From Ilyonectria destructans (lineage: Eukaryota > Ascomycota > Sordariomycetes > Hypocreales > Nectriaceae): 64,000 bases of DNA. The DNA lies in assembly GCA_020740775.1 (NCBI GenBank), contig JAHEWK010000007.1, positions 682,001-746,000 on the forward strand. The letters are read 5' to 3'. Under the pieces are notes generated by a model. The model was not told where the DNA came from, searched no databases, and saw only the letters and a program-made list of their open reading frames with translations. The translations under genes were made by a program, and so were the position numbers. Below are positions 44,147 to 53,800 of this stretch, in pieces (the stretch's first letter is position 1; each line of letters begins with the position of its first letter).

Positions 44147-44384
44147 TGCGACTTAAATGGTTATCTCACCGTGGAATTTGCGTTGGATTATTACGTTGAC
44201 TTTGAGCGTGTACTATGACACTTGAGAATTTCCTAGATGAATTCCTGCTTGACATAAACGTACCAAAGAGCTGAATCTAACGATATCTAAACCATGACCG
44301 AGTGGGCTGTGTACTTGTCTGTTGTCTTGCTGGTAGCATACAATTGCGAAGCCTCGCATAAATAAATCACTGCACATTTAGTCC

Positions 44385-45650
44385 CTACTCTACCCATTTA
44401 TAATCCTCCAGCTTGTACTTATCAGCGTTGGCAAAGGAACTGGCAAAGAATTTCTGTGTGAATTGTATAATCCCGCTCCAGCAGATGAAGCCGAAAATGT
44501 TGTTTCGTAGCCATATCCCCCAGGCCGTCTGCGGCGCAAGGATGGTATGGACCAGCGGTGGAATCTTTTGCAAGTCGCGGATGATGGGCCGCATCTGCTC
44601 CTCGTAACCCTTGAGGCCGGCTGCTAGATCGCCCTTGTGCTTGGTGACTTCACCAGCCAGGATGTAGGCGCCGGCGATGGCGAGACTTGTGCCAGTGCCC
44701 GTAGGACCCGGTGCGTATCCCGCGTCACCAACCAACACCAAGCGTCCTTTGTACAGGCTTGGAATCTTGACCTGAACAATCTCGTTGGCGTAGAAGTCTT
44801 GGGACTCCATCATGCCCTTGATGGCCTCGTCGCACTTCCAACCCGCGCCCTTGTAATGCTGGGCTACGTATTGCTTGAGCGCGTCGTCTCCTTGCTTCAT
44901 GGCTTCACGGAACGGCGCCGTGGCGTCGGGGTCGCCGCGTGGTTGGATGCCCATGAACACGACTCGGCTCACGCCTGATGGGTCGAGTCCGGCGGCGATG
45001 AAGCGACCGCCGGGGGCACTGTATGATTGCCCCATTTTGCTTCCCTCGACAAGATCTTGTTCAACGGAGAAGAAGGCGGCCCATGAGTTGGTCGGTTCCA
45101 TGTGGTCTCGGACACCGCAGCCAAAAGCCATAGCTCGGGTCTTAGAGGTTGTGCCATCACAGGCCACGACGAGGTCGAATTCCGCAGTCGGCAAGCCGTT
45201 GGCGAACTCGACTGTGATGGGCCCGTCATCCTGTTTGTGATGTTGCATTGAAGCGATCTGCTCGCCAAAAACATAGTTGATGTTTTCGTTGTCCTTGGTC
45301 AGATCGAACAGAATCTTGGACAACTCGCCACGGTAGATTTCATACTCGGAGACAAGCGACTGCTGGTCTGGATTCCCAGTGGCCTTGATGGTCCCATACG
45401 GTCTCCCGTCAGCGCGAACGAAGCTGATCCCTTCCATGGGAGTTATCCTCGCCCGCACCGCGGCTTCCATGCCCGGCATCTTGTGCATGACGGTGACGCC
45501 GGTGGTGCGGATATCGACGTTTTGTCCGTTGGTGCGCAGCTGTGGGAAACGCTCGATGACGGTGACGCTTGCTCCGGCTTTGGCCAACCAGTACGCTGTG
45601 GTTGGGCCGGCGATGGATGCGCCGACAACGAGGACTTTGAATTTGGACAT
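44385..45650 (-). CDS. FAD-dependent aromatic-type monooxygenase
   Basis: Single exon, 421 aa, ATG at 45650. The N-terminal Rossmann motif is VLVVGASIAGPTTAYWLAKAG, the middle DG-type motif VVACDGTTSKTRAMAF, and the FAD ribityl-binding motif LVLVGDAGYAPGPTGTGTSLA at about residues 295-315. This is the p-hydroxybenzoate hydroxylase-like (UbiH/PHZM-type) group of flavoprotein monooxygenases, which use NAD(P)H and oxygen to hydroxylate aromatic or polyketide-like substrates. A hydrophobic C-terminal segment (NIFGFICWSGIIQF) may associate with membrane. The Zn2Cys6 regulator is directly upstream on the same strand, 222 bp away, and could be its regulator. Confidence 0.88.
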   Translation of the reverse strand: MSKFKVLVVGASIAGPTTAYWLAKAGASVTVIERFPQLRTNGQNVDIRTTGVTVMHKMPGMEAAVRARITPMEGISFVRADGRPYGTIKATGNPDQQSLVSEYEIYRGELSKILFDLTKDNENINYVFGEQIASMQHHKQDDGPITVEFANGLPTAEFDLVVACDGTTSKTRAMAFGCGVRDHMEPTNSWAAFFSVEQDLVEGSKMGQSYSAPGGRFIAAGLDPSGVSRVVFMGIQPRGDPDATAPFREAMKQGDDALKQYVAQHYKGAGWKCDEAIKGMMESQDFYANEIVQVKIPSLYKGRLVLVGDAGYAPGPTGTGTSLAIAGAYILAGEVTKHKGDLAAGLKGYEEQMRPIIRDLQKIPPLVHTILAPQTAWGIWLRNNIFGFICWSGIIQFTQKFFASSFANADKYKLEDYKWVE

Positions 45651-45797
45651 TATATTGAAGGGTTTGTATGATGGGAGATGCTTCTTGCAAGTTGAATTGG
45701 AGGACGAGCAGTACGTCGATTATATAGTAGGTCCTGAAGCTTACATCGAGCATCACGCCCGAGACAGCTGGCTGTTGATTGGTTGACATATCTTCAC

Positions 45798-45836
45798 CGG
45801 GTCCTCAAACCCGACTGCTCGGCCGTTGAGGACCCG
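45798..45836. promoter_or_regulatory. 11-bp inverted repeat upstream of the FAD monooxygenase
   Basis: Perfect arms CGGGTCCTCAA (45798-45808) and TTGAGGACCCG (45826-45836) separated by 17 bp. It lies about 150 bp upstream of the monooxygenase start and just beyond the regulator's stop. It could be an operator for a Zn2Cys6 dimer (CGG...CCG ends) or a terminator-like hairpin. Confidence 0.5.
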
Positions 45837-45872
45837 ACGATCTGACCAATCACAGGGTGTTGTAGTCTCAGT

Positions 45873-47918
45873 CTAAACCTGCGCCTGATTGTCCTGGATT
45901 AATTGATCCCAGAACATCCAGTTTGTGGCATCAAGATTGAACTCGTCGCTCATATCGAGACTGCTTAATGATGGATTTGTGTCGCTGGAAGGTGAAGGAC
46001 AAAGCGACAACGAATCCGCCATCGCGTCAAGAGTATTTGCGCCACTGACCTGCTTCTTCCCCTTCCGCAGCGAACCCAAAGTGGTGATAAAGGTCGGCTC
46101 TGGCACGCCGCTGCTTCGCGGGTGCGCATTCCAAGCCTTCAGCGTGAGGCGTCCAAACGCCACGTACAGTGCTCGCTTCGACTCGAGTAGCTCGTAGTGG
46201 TTCTGGTAGAGTTGTTGCACTCTATTCCACGCGGCGTCGGTTTCCGCGGGCGAGAGCAGGTCGCTCCGCGTCCACAGCGTCGTCAGCACGAAGATCATCG
46301 AGTCCCACGTCCCCCACAAGAAGAACGGCTTCACATGCCACTGGTATTTCTTCAGGCCAGCGTGAGCGCAAGTTGCCGCGTCAGTATCCAGGATCTTCTG
46401 TGCGAGCTGCAGCAGCTCTCGCCTCTCCGCGTCGGTGGCCGTCTGGTTCCTGACTTTGGGCAGCCGGATCCGGAGGCGCATGGCTGTGATGCCCGACCTG
46501 GCGAGGCCGACGCTTAGGAAATGCAGCGGGTTGACAATGTCGCAGTAGCGAATGTACTTTTCCTCGACTTCGCTTTCGGCCTCGTTGATGGCCCGCTCGG
46601 CTTCGAGGTAGTCTTTGAACTGCCCGGTTCCTGCGCTGCTGGCTGGTTTTCCGGCCCTGGCAAAGAATCTCCCGATGCACGAGCGCGATAGACAAAAGAT
46701 CATGTCGGTGGCACCTTTTTTCTCTTCCGGCGTCTCCGTCATTCCTGGCCAAATCTGGTCGTCGTTGATGTTGAGAGGCTGCTTGGTGTCCCAGGCCTCT
46801 GGGATTATCGATATGCCGCTGCCCGACAGTTGGCTCGCATTGCCATCTAGTGGCAGAAGTTGGTAGAATAGCCGTCGTCTCATCTGAACGTCAAACGGTG
46901 GCAAGCCGAGCTTCTCTCCATCACGATGAAGCCCTAAGCGTTGCGCTATTCGTACGGCAACCCCTGTCAGGATCCAGTACGTGTGTGAGTCGTAAGAATA
47001 CCGGCACGGCATGAGGAATAGCACGAGGGCTTGCAGCACTGATATCTCAGTGGTCTTGAGAAACGATGCATTGACAAGGGCTTGCCGCGTCGCAAAGTGA
47101 TATCGCTGCAAGAGTGTAGCTCGCGAGTGGTCCAATTTCTCGCCACATTCCTCCTCTGTCATGGCAAAGACGGCAAAGTGATATATGGCAAACAGCAGGC
47201 ACTCGTCGGTCCTGGAAGCCATTTCTGGCTGCTGCGAAGCCATCTCAACCATCTTGGCGGTTGATGGAATGTGTAAGATTTTGCAGATGGGTTCCACAGC
47301 TTCGACGTGCGTCTCCCAAAGCACCATGGCTTTCGCGTGGGTTGGGTGATACTGGAGAATGCTCTGCTGGTATCCGATAAATGCGCCCGTCAAAGGATCC
47401 GAGGCGAAACCTCTGGTGTCCACTTGGTCTTCTTCGTCTTCGTCATCAGACACGCGCTGCATCTCGTCATCGTCGAGGGTACGCCAGAGATTGCTGTCTA
47501 TGTATCGTGATTTGCCCTGGCTGGCAAGAAGCTTGCCCTTTCCCGATGGTTCAGGCTCGTTCCAATACAGCGATATTTGTTCTTGTTGTGATGTCTCTCC
47601 CACAGAAGGCGACGTGTCAGCATCCAACAAGCCGTGTTCGTGGAGAATGCGCTCGTACCGAGCGAGTCTTTCGAGGACGTCGCCGCTAAACTTTCTCTTC
47701 CGCCATCGCGGCTGAGGCGCTTGATAGACGCAATCGAGCCTGGCCTTGCGGCAGCTGGAACACGTTGGCGCTGCCTTGTCACACTTTACCTTGCGCTTCG
47801 CACAGGACTGGCAGGTATATGCCATGGCTGGCTGAGGCGAGTCACTATTGTTGCCACCAGTAGGCGCTGGGGCAATGGCTACTGGCGTGCTACGTGTTTG
47901 GCCATTGGTCGAGGCCAT
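45873..47918 (-). CDS. Zn2Cys6 fungal-specific transcription factor
   Basis: Single exon, 681 aa; I chose the ATG at 47918 (MASTNGQTRS) over an in-frame GTG at 47957. The binuclear zinc cluster is CQSCAKRKVKCDKAAPTC followed by SSCRKARLDC, spacing C-x2-C-x6-C-x6-C-x2-C-x6-C. A basic stretch PRWRKRKFS comes next, and a short coiled-coil (VLERLARYERILHEHGLL). The middle homology region (about 220-450) has IYHFAVFAMTEEE, ISVLQALVLFLM and YWILTGVAVRIAQRLGLHRD. Acts in the nucleus, binding CGG-containing sites. Adjacent to and codirectional with the FAD monooxygenase gene. Confidence 0.92.
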   Translation of the reverse strand: MASTNGQTRSTPVAIAPAPTGGNNSDSPQPAMAYTCQSCAKRKVKCDKAAPTCSSCRKARLDCVYQAPQPRWRKRKFSGDVLERLARYERILHEHGLLDADTSPSVGETSQQEQISLYWNEPEPSGKGKLLASQGKSRYIDSNLWRTLDDDEMQRVSDDEDEEDQVDTRGFASDPLTGAFIGYQQSILQYHPTHAKAMVLWETHVEAVEPICKILHIPSTAKMVEMASQQPEMASRTDECLLFAIYHFAVFAMTEEECGEKLDHSRATLLQRYHFATRQALVNASFLKTTEISVLQALVLFLMPCRYSYDSHTYWILTGVAVRIAQRLGLHRDGEKLGLPPFDVQMRRRLFYQLLPLDGNASQLSGSGISIIPEAWDTKQPLNINDDQIWPGMTETPEEKKGATDMIFCLSRSCIGRFFARAGKPASSAGTGQFKDYLEAERAINEAESEVEEKYIRYCDIVNPLHFLSVGLARSGITAMRLRIRLPKVRNQTATDAERRELLQLAQKILDTDAATCAHAGLKKYQWHVKPFFLWGTWDSMIFVLTTLWTRSDLLSPAETDAAWNRVQQLYQNHYELLESKRALYVAFGRLTLKAWNAHPRSSGVPEPTFITTLGSLRKGKKQVSGANTLDAMADSLSLCPSPSSDTNPSLSSLDMSDEFNLDATNWMFWDQLIQDNQAQV

Positions 47919-48432
47919 TTGTGTGTCTAATGCCCATTGAAAGGGCGCCGTTATCACTCTGGTTGTTTGAGGTCGTAAGCTTCAAATACGTCTTTCAGTC
48001 TCCACTTGTCGACACAAGTGCTTATCATCACGTGCTAGAATTACCTAGCATTGCGGCATGTATCAGGTATTATTTATCAAGAGTATTTCTTACTATCTAT
48101 TTAGTAAAATAGTATCTATTTAACAGGGATGGAGTTGCTAATTATACTTCATGGCGCGACGAAGAAATGCGCCGCGCTACTGGCCGCAATACTAAGGGAA
48201 TGGGAGACCGGGGTGACCAGATGTGGAAGATAAATTGACTGTCCAAGTCTTGCGATACTGGTGTCAGCACGCCAGCATTTCAGTCGGAGACGCCCACAAT
48301 ACTATGAAACCAGCTGCCATGCTGTTTTCCCACAACCTTGACCGTCCATCCAAAGATGAGATTCTGTCCTCCAGCCAGCTCTAGGCTAAGTATTTCGTCC
48401 AGGGGGTGTTCTTTTCAGCAGGTGATTACCGT
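47919..48432. other. Intergenic
   Basis: 514 bp upstream of the Zn2Cys6 regulator (-) and downstream of the split glycosyltransferase (-). Nothing recognised. Confidence 0.35.
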
Positions 48433-49173
48433 TTAACAGGACTCATTGCTAACTGCCAAAGTCCTCCCTTTTAGAGCAGGGCGTTGTTGGTAGCAAGTGA
48501 AGATGATAATAGCAACGGCAAATGTTGCAATCATGAACACGTTCTGCCACAAGAAGGAAATCACCTGGACATCCCAGCCGTGCCATGACGATCCGGGATG
48601 GTGCGTGAAGAATGAGTACTTTGCCGAACCATATAGCTCGTGCGGAATAACGCGCACTGTTCCCTCGATGAACGAGGATGTAGGAACCGTAGCGTTACTT
48701 TGATTCTGCTTGGTTCGTAGAAAATTGGCCAGCTGCTGAGTGACGAATACCGGGCCAGTTGACCACATAACGGTCGGGTACTTTGTGCCAACTCGGTAAC
48801 TGTGTCCCTTCAGCTCTGTTATAAGTTGCTTGAAGAATACATGTCCCTTCAGAGCGGCCATCATGTCGTTGCTGACCCCGAATGGCTGCGTCTTGGGGAA
48901 AATCGCGTCGAATTGTTGGAAGGGCTTGAGTGTTTTCCGGCAGCCTATGTCGAGATCGAGATAGAATCCACCGAAATGGTAGATGACGAAATAGCGAATT
49001 GCATCGACGCGTTGGATGGCGAAAGGATAGCTATCGTAGGTTGGAAGAAACCAGGGATAAGACTCCTCAATGAAATCCCTTGCTGTATCATCAGTCCACA
49101 GGACATGCGTCCAGGTGCTATCGTTGTGAACTTGTTGGCATGATCTGTAGGCTGGCAGCCATTTCTCGGGAAT

Positions 49174-49389
49174 TGTAACGGGTCAGGCCCACTTGGCTGG
49201 CGGCTCTGCCGCCAAGCCCGAATTCTTCTCCACAGCGCCATCGAGTTGATTCTCGAATCTTCTATATTAAAGAAGATATAACGCGTCTTCACGCACCCAG
49301 TTTGTATTTAGATTCTTTCCTTTCTTCATCTTGAAAGTAAACAGCATAGGGACTAGTTAGTTGAATCAACTCACTAGAGGCCTTTCACA
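49174..49389 (+). repeat. 5' LTR (216 bp)
   Basis: TGTAACGGG...TTTCACA. It contains a TATA-like TATATTAAA (49263-49271). The segment 49328-49339 is complementary to the primer site after the LTR and may mark the transcript 5' end. Identical by eye to 54573-54788. Confidence 0.95.
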
Positions 49390-49401
49390 TACTTTCAAGA
49401 T
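49390..49401 (+). other. Putative self-priming primer binding site
   Basis: The first 12 bases after the 5' LTR (TACTTTCAAGAT) are the exact reverse complement of 49328-49339 inside the LTR. Tf1-type elements prime reverse transcription with the folded-back 5' end of their own mRNA and not with a tRNA; this arrangement matches that mode. Confidence 0.65.
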
Positions 49402-49469
49402 CACTTCAGAAATCTGCTGAAGTCCAGAAGTCAACGACTCATCCCGAGTCCAGAAGTCAAAAAGTCAGC

Positions 49470-49518
49470 CGAAGCACCCGAAGCACCCAAAGCACCCGAA
49501 GCACCCGAAGCACCCGGA
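49470..49518 (+). repeat. 9-bp tandem repeat in retrotransposon leader
   Basis: About five copies of CGAAGCACC (one copy varies) between the primer site and gag. It could be a replication slippage product or part of the packaging leader. Confidence 0.6.
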
Positions 49519-49562
49519 GTTAAGAAGTTAGAAGCACCAGAAGCCACAAGCGAAGAAGAATA

Positions 49563-50882
49563 ATGGACCACTCAGACGGCATGACTCAGGGGGAAACCAC
49601 TAGCCAGTCGGCTAGCGTACTCGAGCAACTCTTGAGCGAAGTCAGGCTTATGCGGTCCGAGAATATGGCCCTAAGAGAGGCAAATGAGGAAACGAAATTG
49701 AAGCTGTTAGCACTGGAAACGTCCATCCAGTCTATACAGCCCACACCAGCGCCCACGCTGGCGCCAGAAGACAATAAGACAACCGCTGTTCCTGTCACTC
49801 CCAACACTACTACCAACCCTTCTATCACCGCCGATCCCGCCAATACGGTTATCACTTACAGTCCTCACCCGACCAAGCGCCCCAAGCTGCGAGATGTCCC
49901 GAAGTACAGTGGTGACAAGTCCCAGTGGCGTAGCTGGAAGTTGGAGACCGAAGGGAAGCTACGAGTCGACGGCGAAGCCCTCGGAGACGCAGAGGGCCAC
50001 TTTATGTATGTCTTTATGAGCCTGGAAGGCAAGGCTAAAGACAATGTGACCACCTTTGTGGAGATGCAAATTGAGAAGAGGACGTTTAATGTGGCTGAAC
50101 TGCTCAACCGCCTTGAACTGTTGTACGGAGAGAAGGATCGTAAACAGAGAGCTACTCGCAACCTGCACTCGATTAAGCAAGGAGAAAACGAACCCTTTAC
50201 TTCGTTCTACCCTCGTTTCGAGAAAGAGATCGCCAACGCCAATGCCGAATATTGGCCAGATGACAGCAAGATTTCTTACCTCCAGGAGGCACTAAACGAC
50301 AGAATGAAGGCCGCTCTTATAGGCTCTGATTCCGTCGCGATTAGCACCTACGTTGGGCTGGCAAAGAGGTGCGACTCGCTTAGCAGCCAGATGGAACTGT
50401 TAGGCCAGTGGAAGAAACCTCGCGGCAACACGAGGGGCTTGGACAACCACGGTAGTCAGAGCAGCCAGAGATCTCAGCAACAGCATGTCCAGCAGGCTGA
50501 GGTCAGAAGAGAGGACATGATGGAATGGGAGCCAACCCCACAAGCATCCACTCAAGTAAACGCTGGGCGCACCCGCGGCGGCAAGAACACGAATGGCTAC
50601 CAGTCCAGGCGACCAGAGGATCAGGCTTTGCTCGGTAAGCGTGCCAAGTGGGTCGATCAGGATGAAATGGATGCACGCTACCGCGAAGGACGTTGTCTCC
50701 GTTGCGGAAGAGATAACTGCAGAATCGAACGCTGTCCATTAGCCGCACCTATTCGGCCCGGGAGCGTAACCAGACGCACTCAAGTCAACGCCGCAGCCCC
50801 CTCGCGCCCCTCGGTTACCAACGCCGCGATCGTTGAAGAAGGCGAAGATGCCACTCTCCAGAGCGACGGAGATTCAGACTAG
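49563..50882 (+). CDS. gag: Retrotransposon gag polyprotein
   Basis: 439 aa, ATG at 49563, stop TAG at 50880-50882. The N-terminus has a leucine-rich coiled-coil (VLEQLLSEVRLMRSENMALRE), then a Pro/Thr-rich linker and the gypsy capsid region (KYSGDKSQWRSWKLETEGKL, LLNRLELLYGEKDRKQRATR, FTSFYPRFEKEI). The single zinc knuckle reads CLRCGRDNCRIERC. Its third ligand is Cys and not the usual His (C-x2-C-x4-C-x4-C). Forms the particle that packages element RNA. The stop is followed by pol in the same frame. Confidence 0.9.
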   Translation: MDHSDGMTQGETTSQSASVLEQLLSEVRLMRSENMALREANEETKLKLLALETSIQSIQPTPAPTLAPEDNKTTAVPVTPNTTTNPSITADPANTVITYSPHPTKRPKLRDVPKYSGDKSQWRSWKLETEGKLRVDGEALGDAEGHFMYVFMSLEGKAKDNVTTFVEMQIEKRTFNVAELLNRLELLYGEKDRKQRATRNLHSIKQGENEPFTSFYPRFEKEIANANAEYWPDDSKISYLQEALNDRMKAALIGSDSVAISTYVGLAKRCDSLSSQMELLGQWKKPRGNTRGLDNHGSQSSQRSQQQHVQQAEVRREDMMEWEPTPQASTQVNAGRTRGGKNTNGYQSRRPEDQALLGKRAKWVDQDEMDARYREGRCLRCGRDNCRIERCPLAAPIRPGSVTRRTQVNAAAPSRPSVTNAAIVEEGEDATLQSDGDSD

Positions 50883-53800
50883 GAACACGCGGCGGCTGTG
50901 AGAGAATGGGAGACAACCGGTAAAAAGAGAATGGATGGAGATCCATTCATAGCAGACGTTAGGGTGAATGGAACGGACTTCGTACCATCCCTCGTCGACT
51001 ATGGTTGCCTCTGCTACGGCGCGGTTAGCAAACGGACCTTCCAATCTCTTCAGCTGCCACATATACCTGTTCAACCTCGCATCCTCGAGAATGCAGCAGG
51101 AGACGGCAAGGAGGTTAAGATCGACAAGATCACTTACTTATCGATCGACCTAGACGGACACCAACAGCGCCGTGTATTTATGTACGTCATTGACGACCTT
51201 AACTGGGATATGATTCTAGGCAAACGATGGATGGAAGATCAAGATGTTCACATTCATGCGAAGGAAGGATACTTGGAGATCGGAACCAGTGGAGCTCAAG
51301 TACAAGACCGACAACGCTATCGGCCCCCTCGACTAGAGGTCTCGAAGGTGATGGCCGCTGCCTTTCTAGGCGACGTGCGCCGCAACAGACGTACAGGCGG
51401 CGTTGGAGTTTATGCCGTCACGATGGCGGACATCGACAAAGCCTTGAGACCGAAACCAAAGATCGACCCAGTGGAGAAGTTGCCACCACACTACCACAAG
51501 TGGTTACAAGCCTTCTCTCGACAACTGGCCAACCAGTTACCTCCCCACAGGCCAGGCGTTGACCTGAAGATCGAAGTCCTACGAGACGAACACGGCCGCG
51601 AGAAACCCCTACCCTGGGGTCCGCTTTATGGCATGTCTCGCGAAGAGCTATTGGTACTGCGGAAGACACTTACAGAGCTTCTCGACAAGGAGTTTATCAG
51701 AGTTAGCAGTTCACCCGCGGCGGCACCGGTTCTCATGGTGAAAAAGCCTGGTGGAGGCGTTCGCTTTTGTGTGGATTACCGAGGACTGAACAACATCACC
51801 AAGAAGGACCGCTATCCGCTGCCCTTACTCAACGAAACGCTACGCACTGTGGCAAAGGCAAAGTGGTTCACGAAGCTAGATGTTATAGCAGCATTCCACA
51901 AGATCAGGGTCGCCCCCGGAGACGAAGAAAAGACGGCCTTCAGAACACGCTACGGATCTTTTGAATGGCTGGTAGTCCCATTTGGACTGACAGGTGCACC
52001 CGCAGCCTTTCAACGGTATATCAACAGCGTGCTCCAAGACTACCTAGACGATTTCGTGTCAGCATACATCGACGACGTGTTGATCTTCTCTTCTGGAAGC
52101 ATTCAAGACCACCGCGACAAAGTCGGCAGGGTCCTCCAACGCCTAATGGATGCTGGGCTACAGCTAGACATCAGCAAGAGCGAATTCGAAGTCAAGACGG
52201 TGAAATATCTCGGGTTCATTATCGAGGCGGAGAACGGGATCCGAGTCGATCCTGAGAAGGTCAAGGCTGTCAAGGAATGGACTACGCCAACGAACGTAAA
52301 AGCCGTTAGAGCCTTTATCGGTTTCGCGAACTTCTATAGGATTTTCATGCCTGAGTTCTCAGAGATAGCAGAGCCGCTGATACGGCTAACGAAAAAGGAC
52401 GTACCCTTCCGTTGGGACGACCTATGCGAAGAAGCCTTTGAGAAGCTTAAGGACCTGTTGATCACGGCCCCTATTCTAGCTCATTTCCACCCGGAGAGAG
52501 AGACTATCGTGGAGGCAGATTCTTCAGGATTTGTCACTGGGGGTGTCCTCTCCCAGCGAGACGACGAAGACGGACTATTACGGCCTGTCGCCTATTTCTC
52601 GAAGAAACACTCGCCAGCAGAGGTCAACTACGCTATTCACGACAAGGAACTGCTTGCTATTGTAAGGTGTCTGGAGCAATGGGAACCAGAGCTGCGAGCT
52701 GTGAAGAATTTCAGGATCCTCACGGACCATCAGAATCTGAAATACTTCTATTCGGAGAGAAGATTAACGGAAAGACAAGTACGATGGTCGGAGTTCTTAT
52801 CCAGGTTCCATTTCACACTCGAATGGAGACCCGGAAAGAAGGCTGGACTGCCAGACGCGCTCTCTCGACGAGACCAAGATATGCCAGCCGACTACTCGGA
52901 CGAGCGGCTCAAGGCACGCATTATGAGGCTCTTTCAGGACGACCATCTTAGAAGGGTACGCATCTCGACAGTTTCCACCAACACTGAGGGCGCCCTGGAG
53001 TTTGATTTCGAAAAGGATATCAGGCTATTCGAGGACCAGGAATTGCAGCAACTTTGGGACGCCGCACGCCGAGAGGACAAGCTCTACCAGGAACTCACGA
53101 AGCTAGTAGCGAATGGAGAGAAGAACTTACCGACACAGTTGCAAAAGGAGAAGGTTGTGAGTATCTCAGAATGCTCACTGGATGACAAAGGTCTCCTATG
53201 CTTCCGGAATCGTGTCTGGATACCCAACTCTGAGCCGCTGCGCACGAAGATTATTCAAGCAACACACGACTCCCACATTACCGGGCACCCGGGGAGAGAC
53301 CTTACGTACTCTATTCTGTCGAGACGCTTCTTTTGGCCGGGCGCAGCTAGCGAAGTACGCCAATTCGTGCGTAACTGTGAGGTCTGCGGAAGGAACACCA
53401 TTTGGAGAGACACGAAGAGAGGGCTCCTGAAGCCATTACCCATTCCGCAACGAATATGGAGCGAGGTCACTATCGACTTCATTACGGACCTCCCACCATC
53501 GGGACGGGATGGCGCGACGAACTGCATGGTAGTCACAGACCGGCTTACCAAAGGCGTCGAACTCGAAGGCATGAGCGATATCTCCTCGGAAGCGGTTGCT
53601 AAGAGACTCTTCGAACGGCACTACCCGGTCCATGGTATTCCAACAGCCATAACCAGTGACCGTGGGCCCCAGTTTGTCAGCGACATGTGGAAGCACTTCT
53701 GCAAACTGCTGCAGATCGAGCAGCGGCTATCGACGGCGTACCACCCACAGACGGATGGAGCGACGGAGCGAATGAACCAAGAGGTTGAGAAGATCCTACG

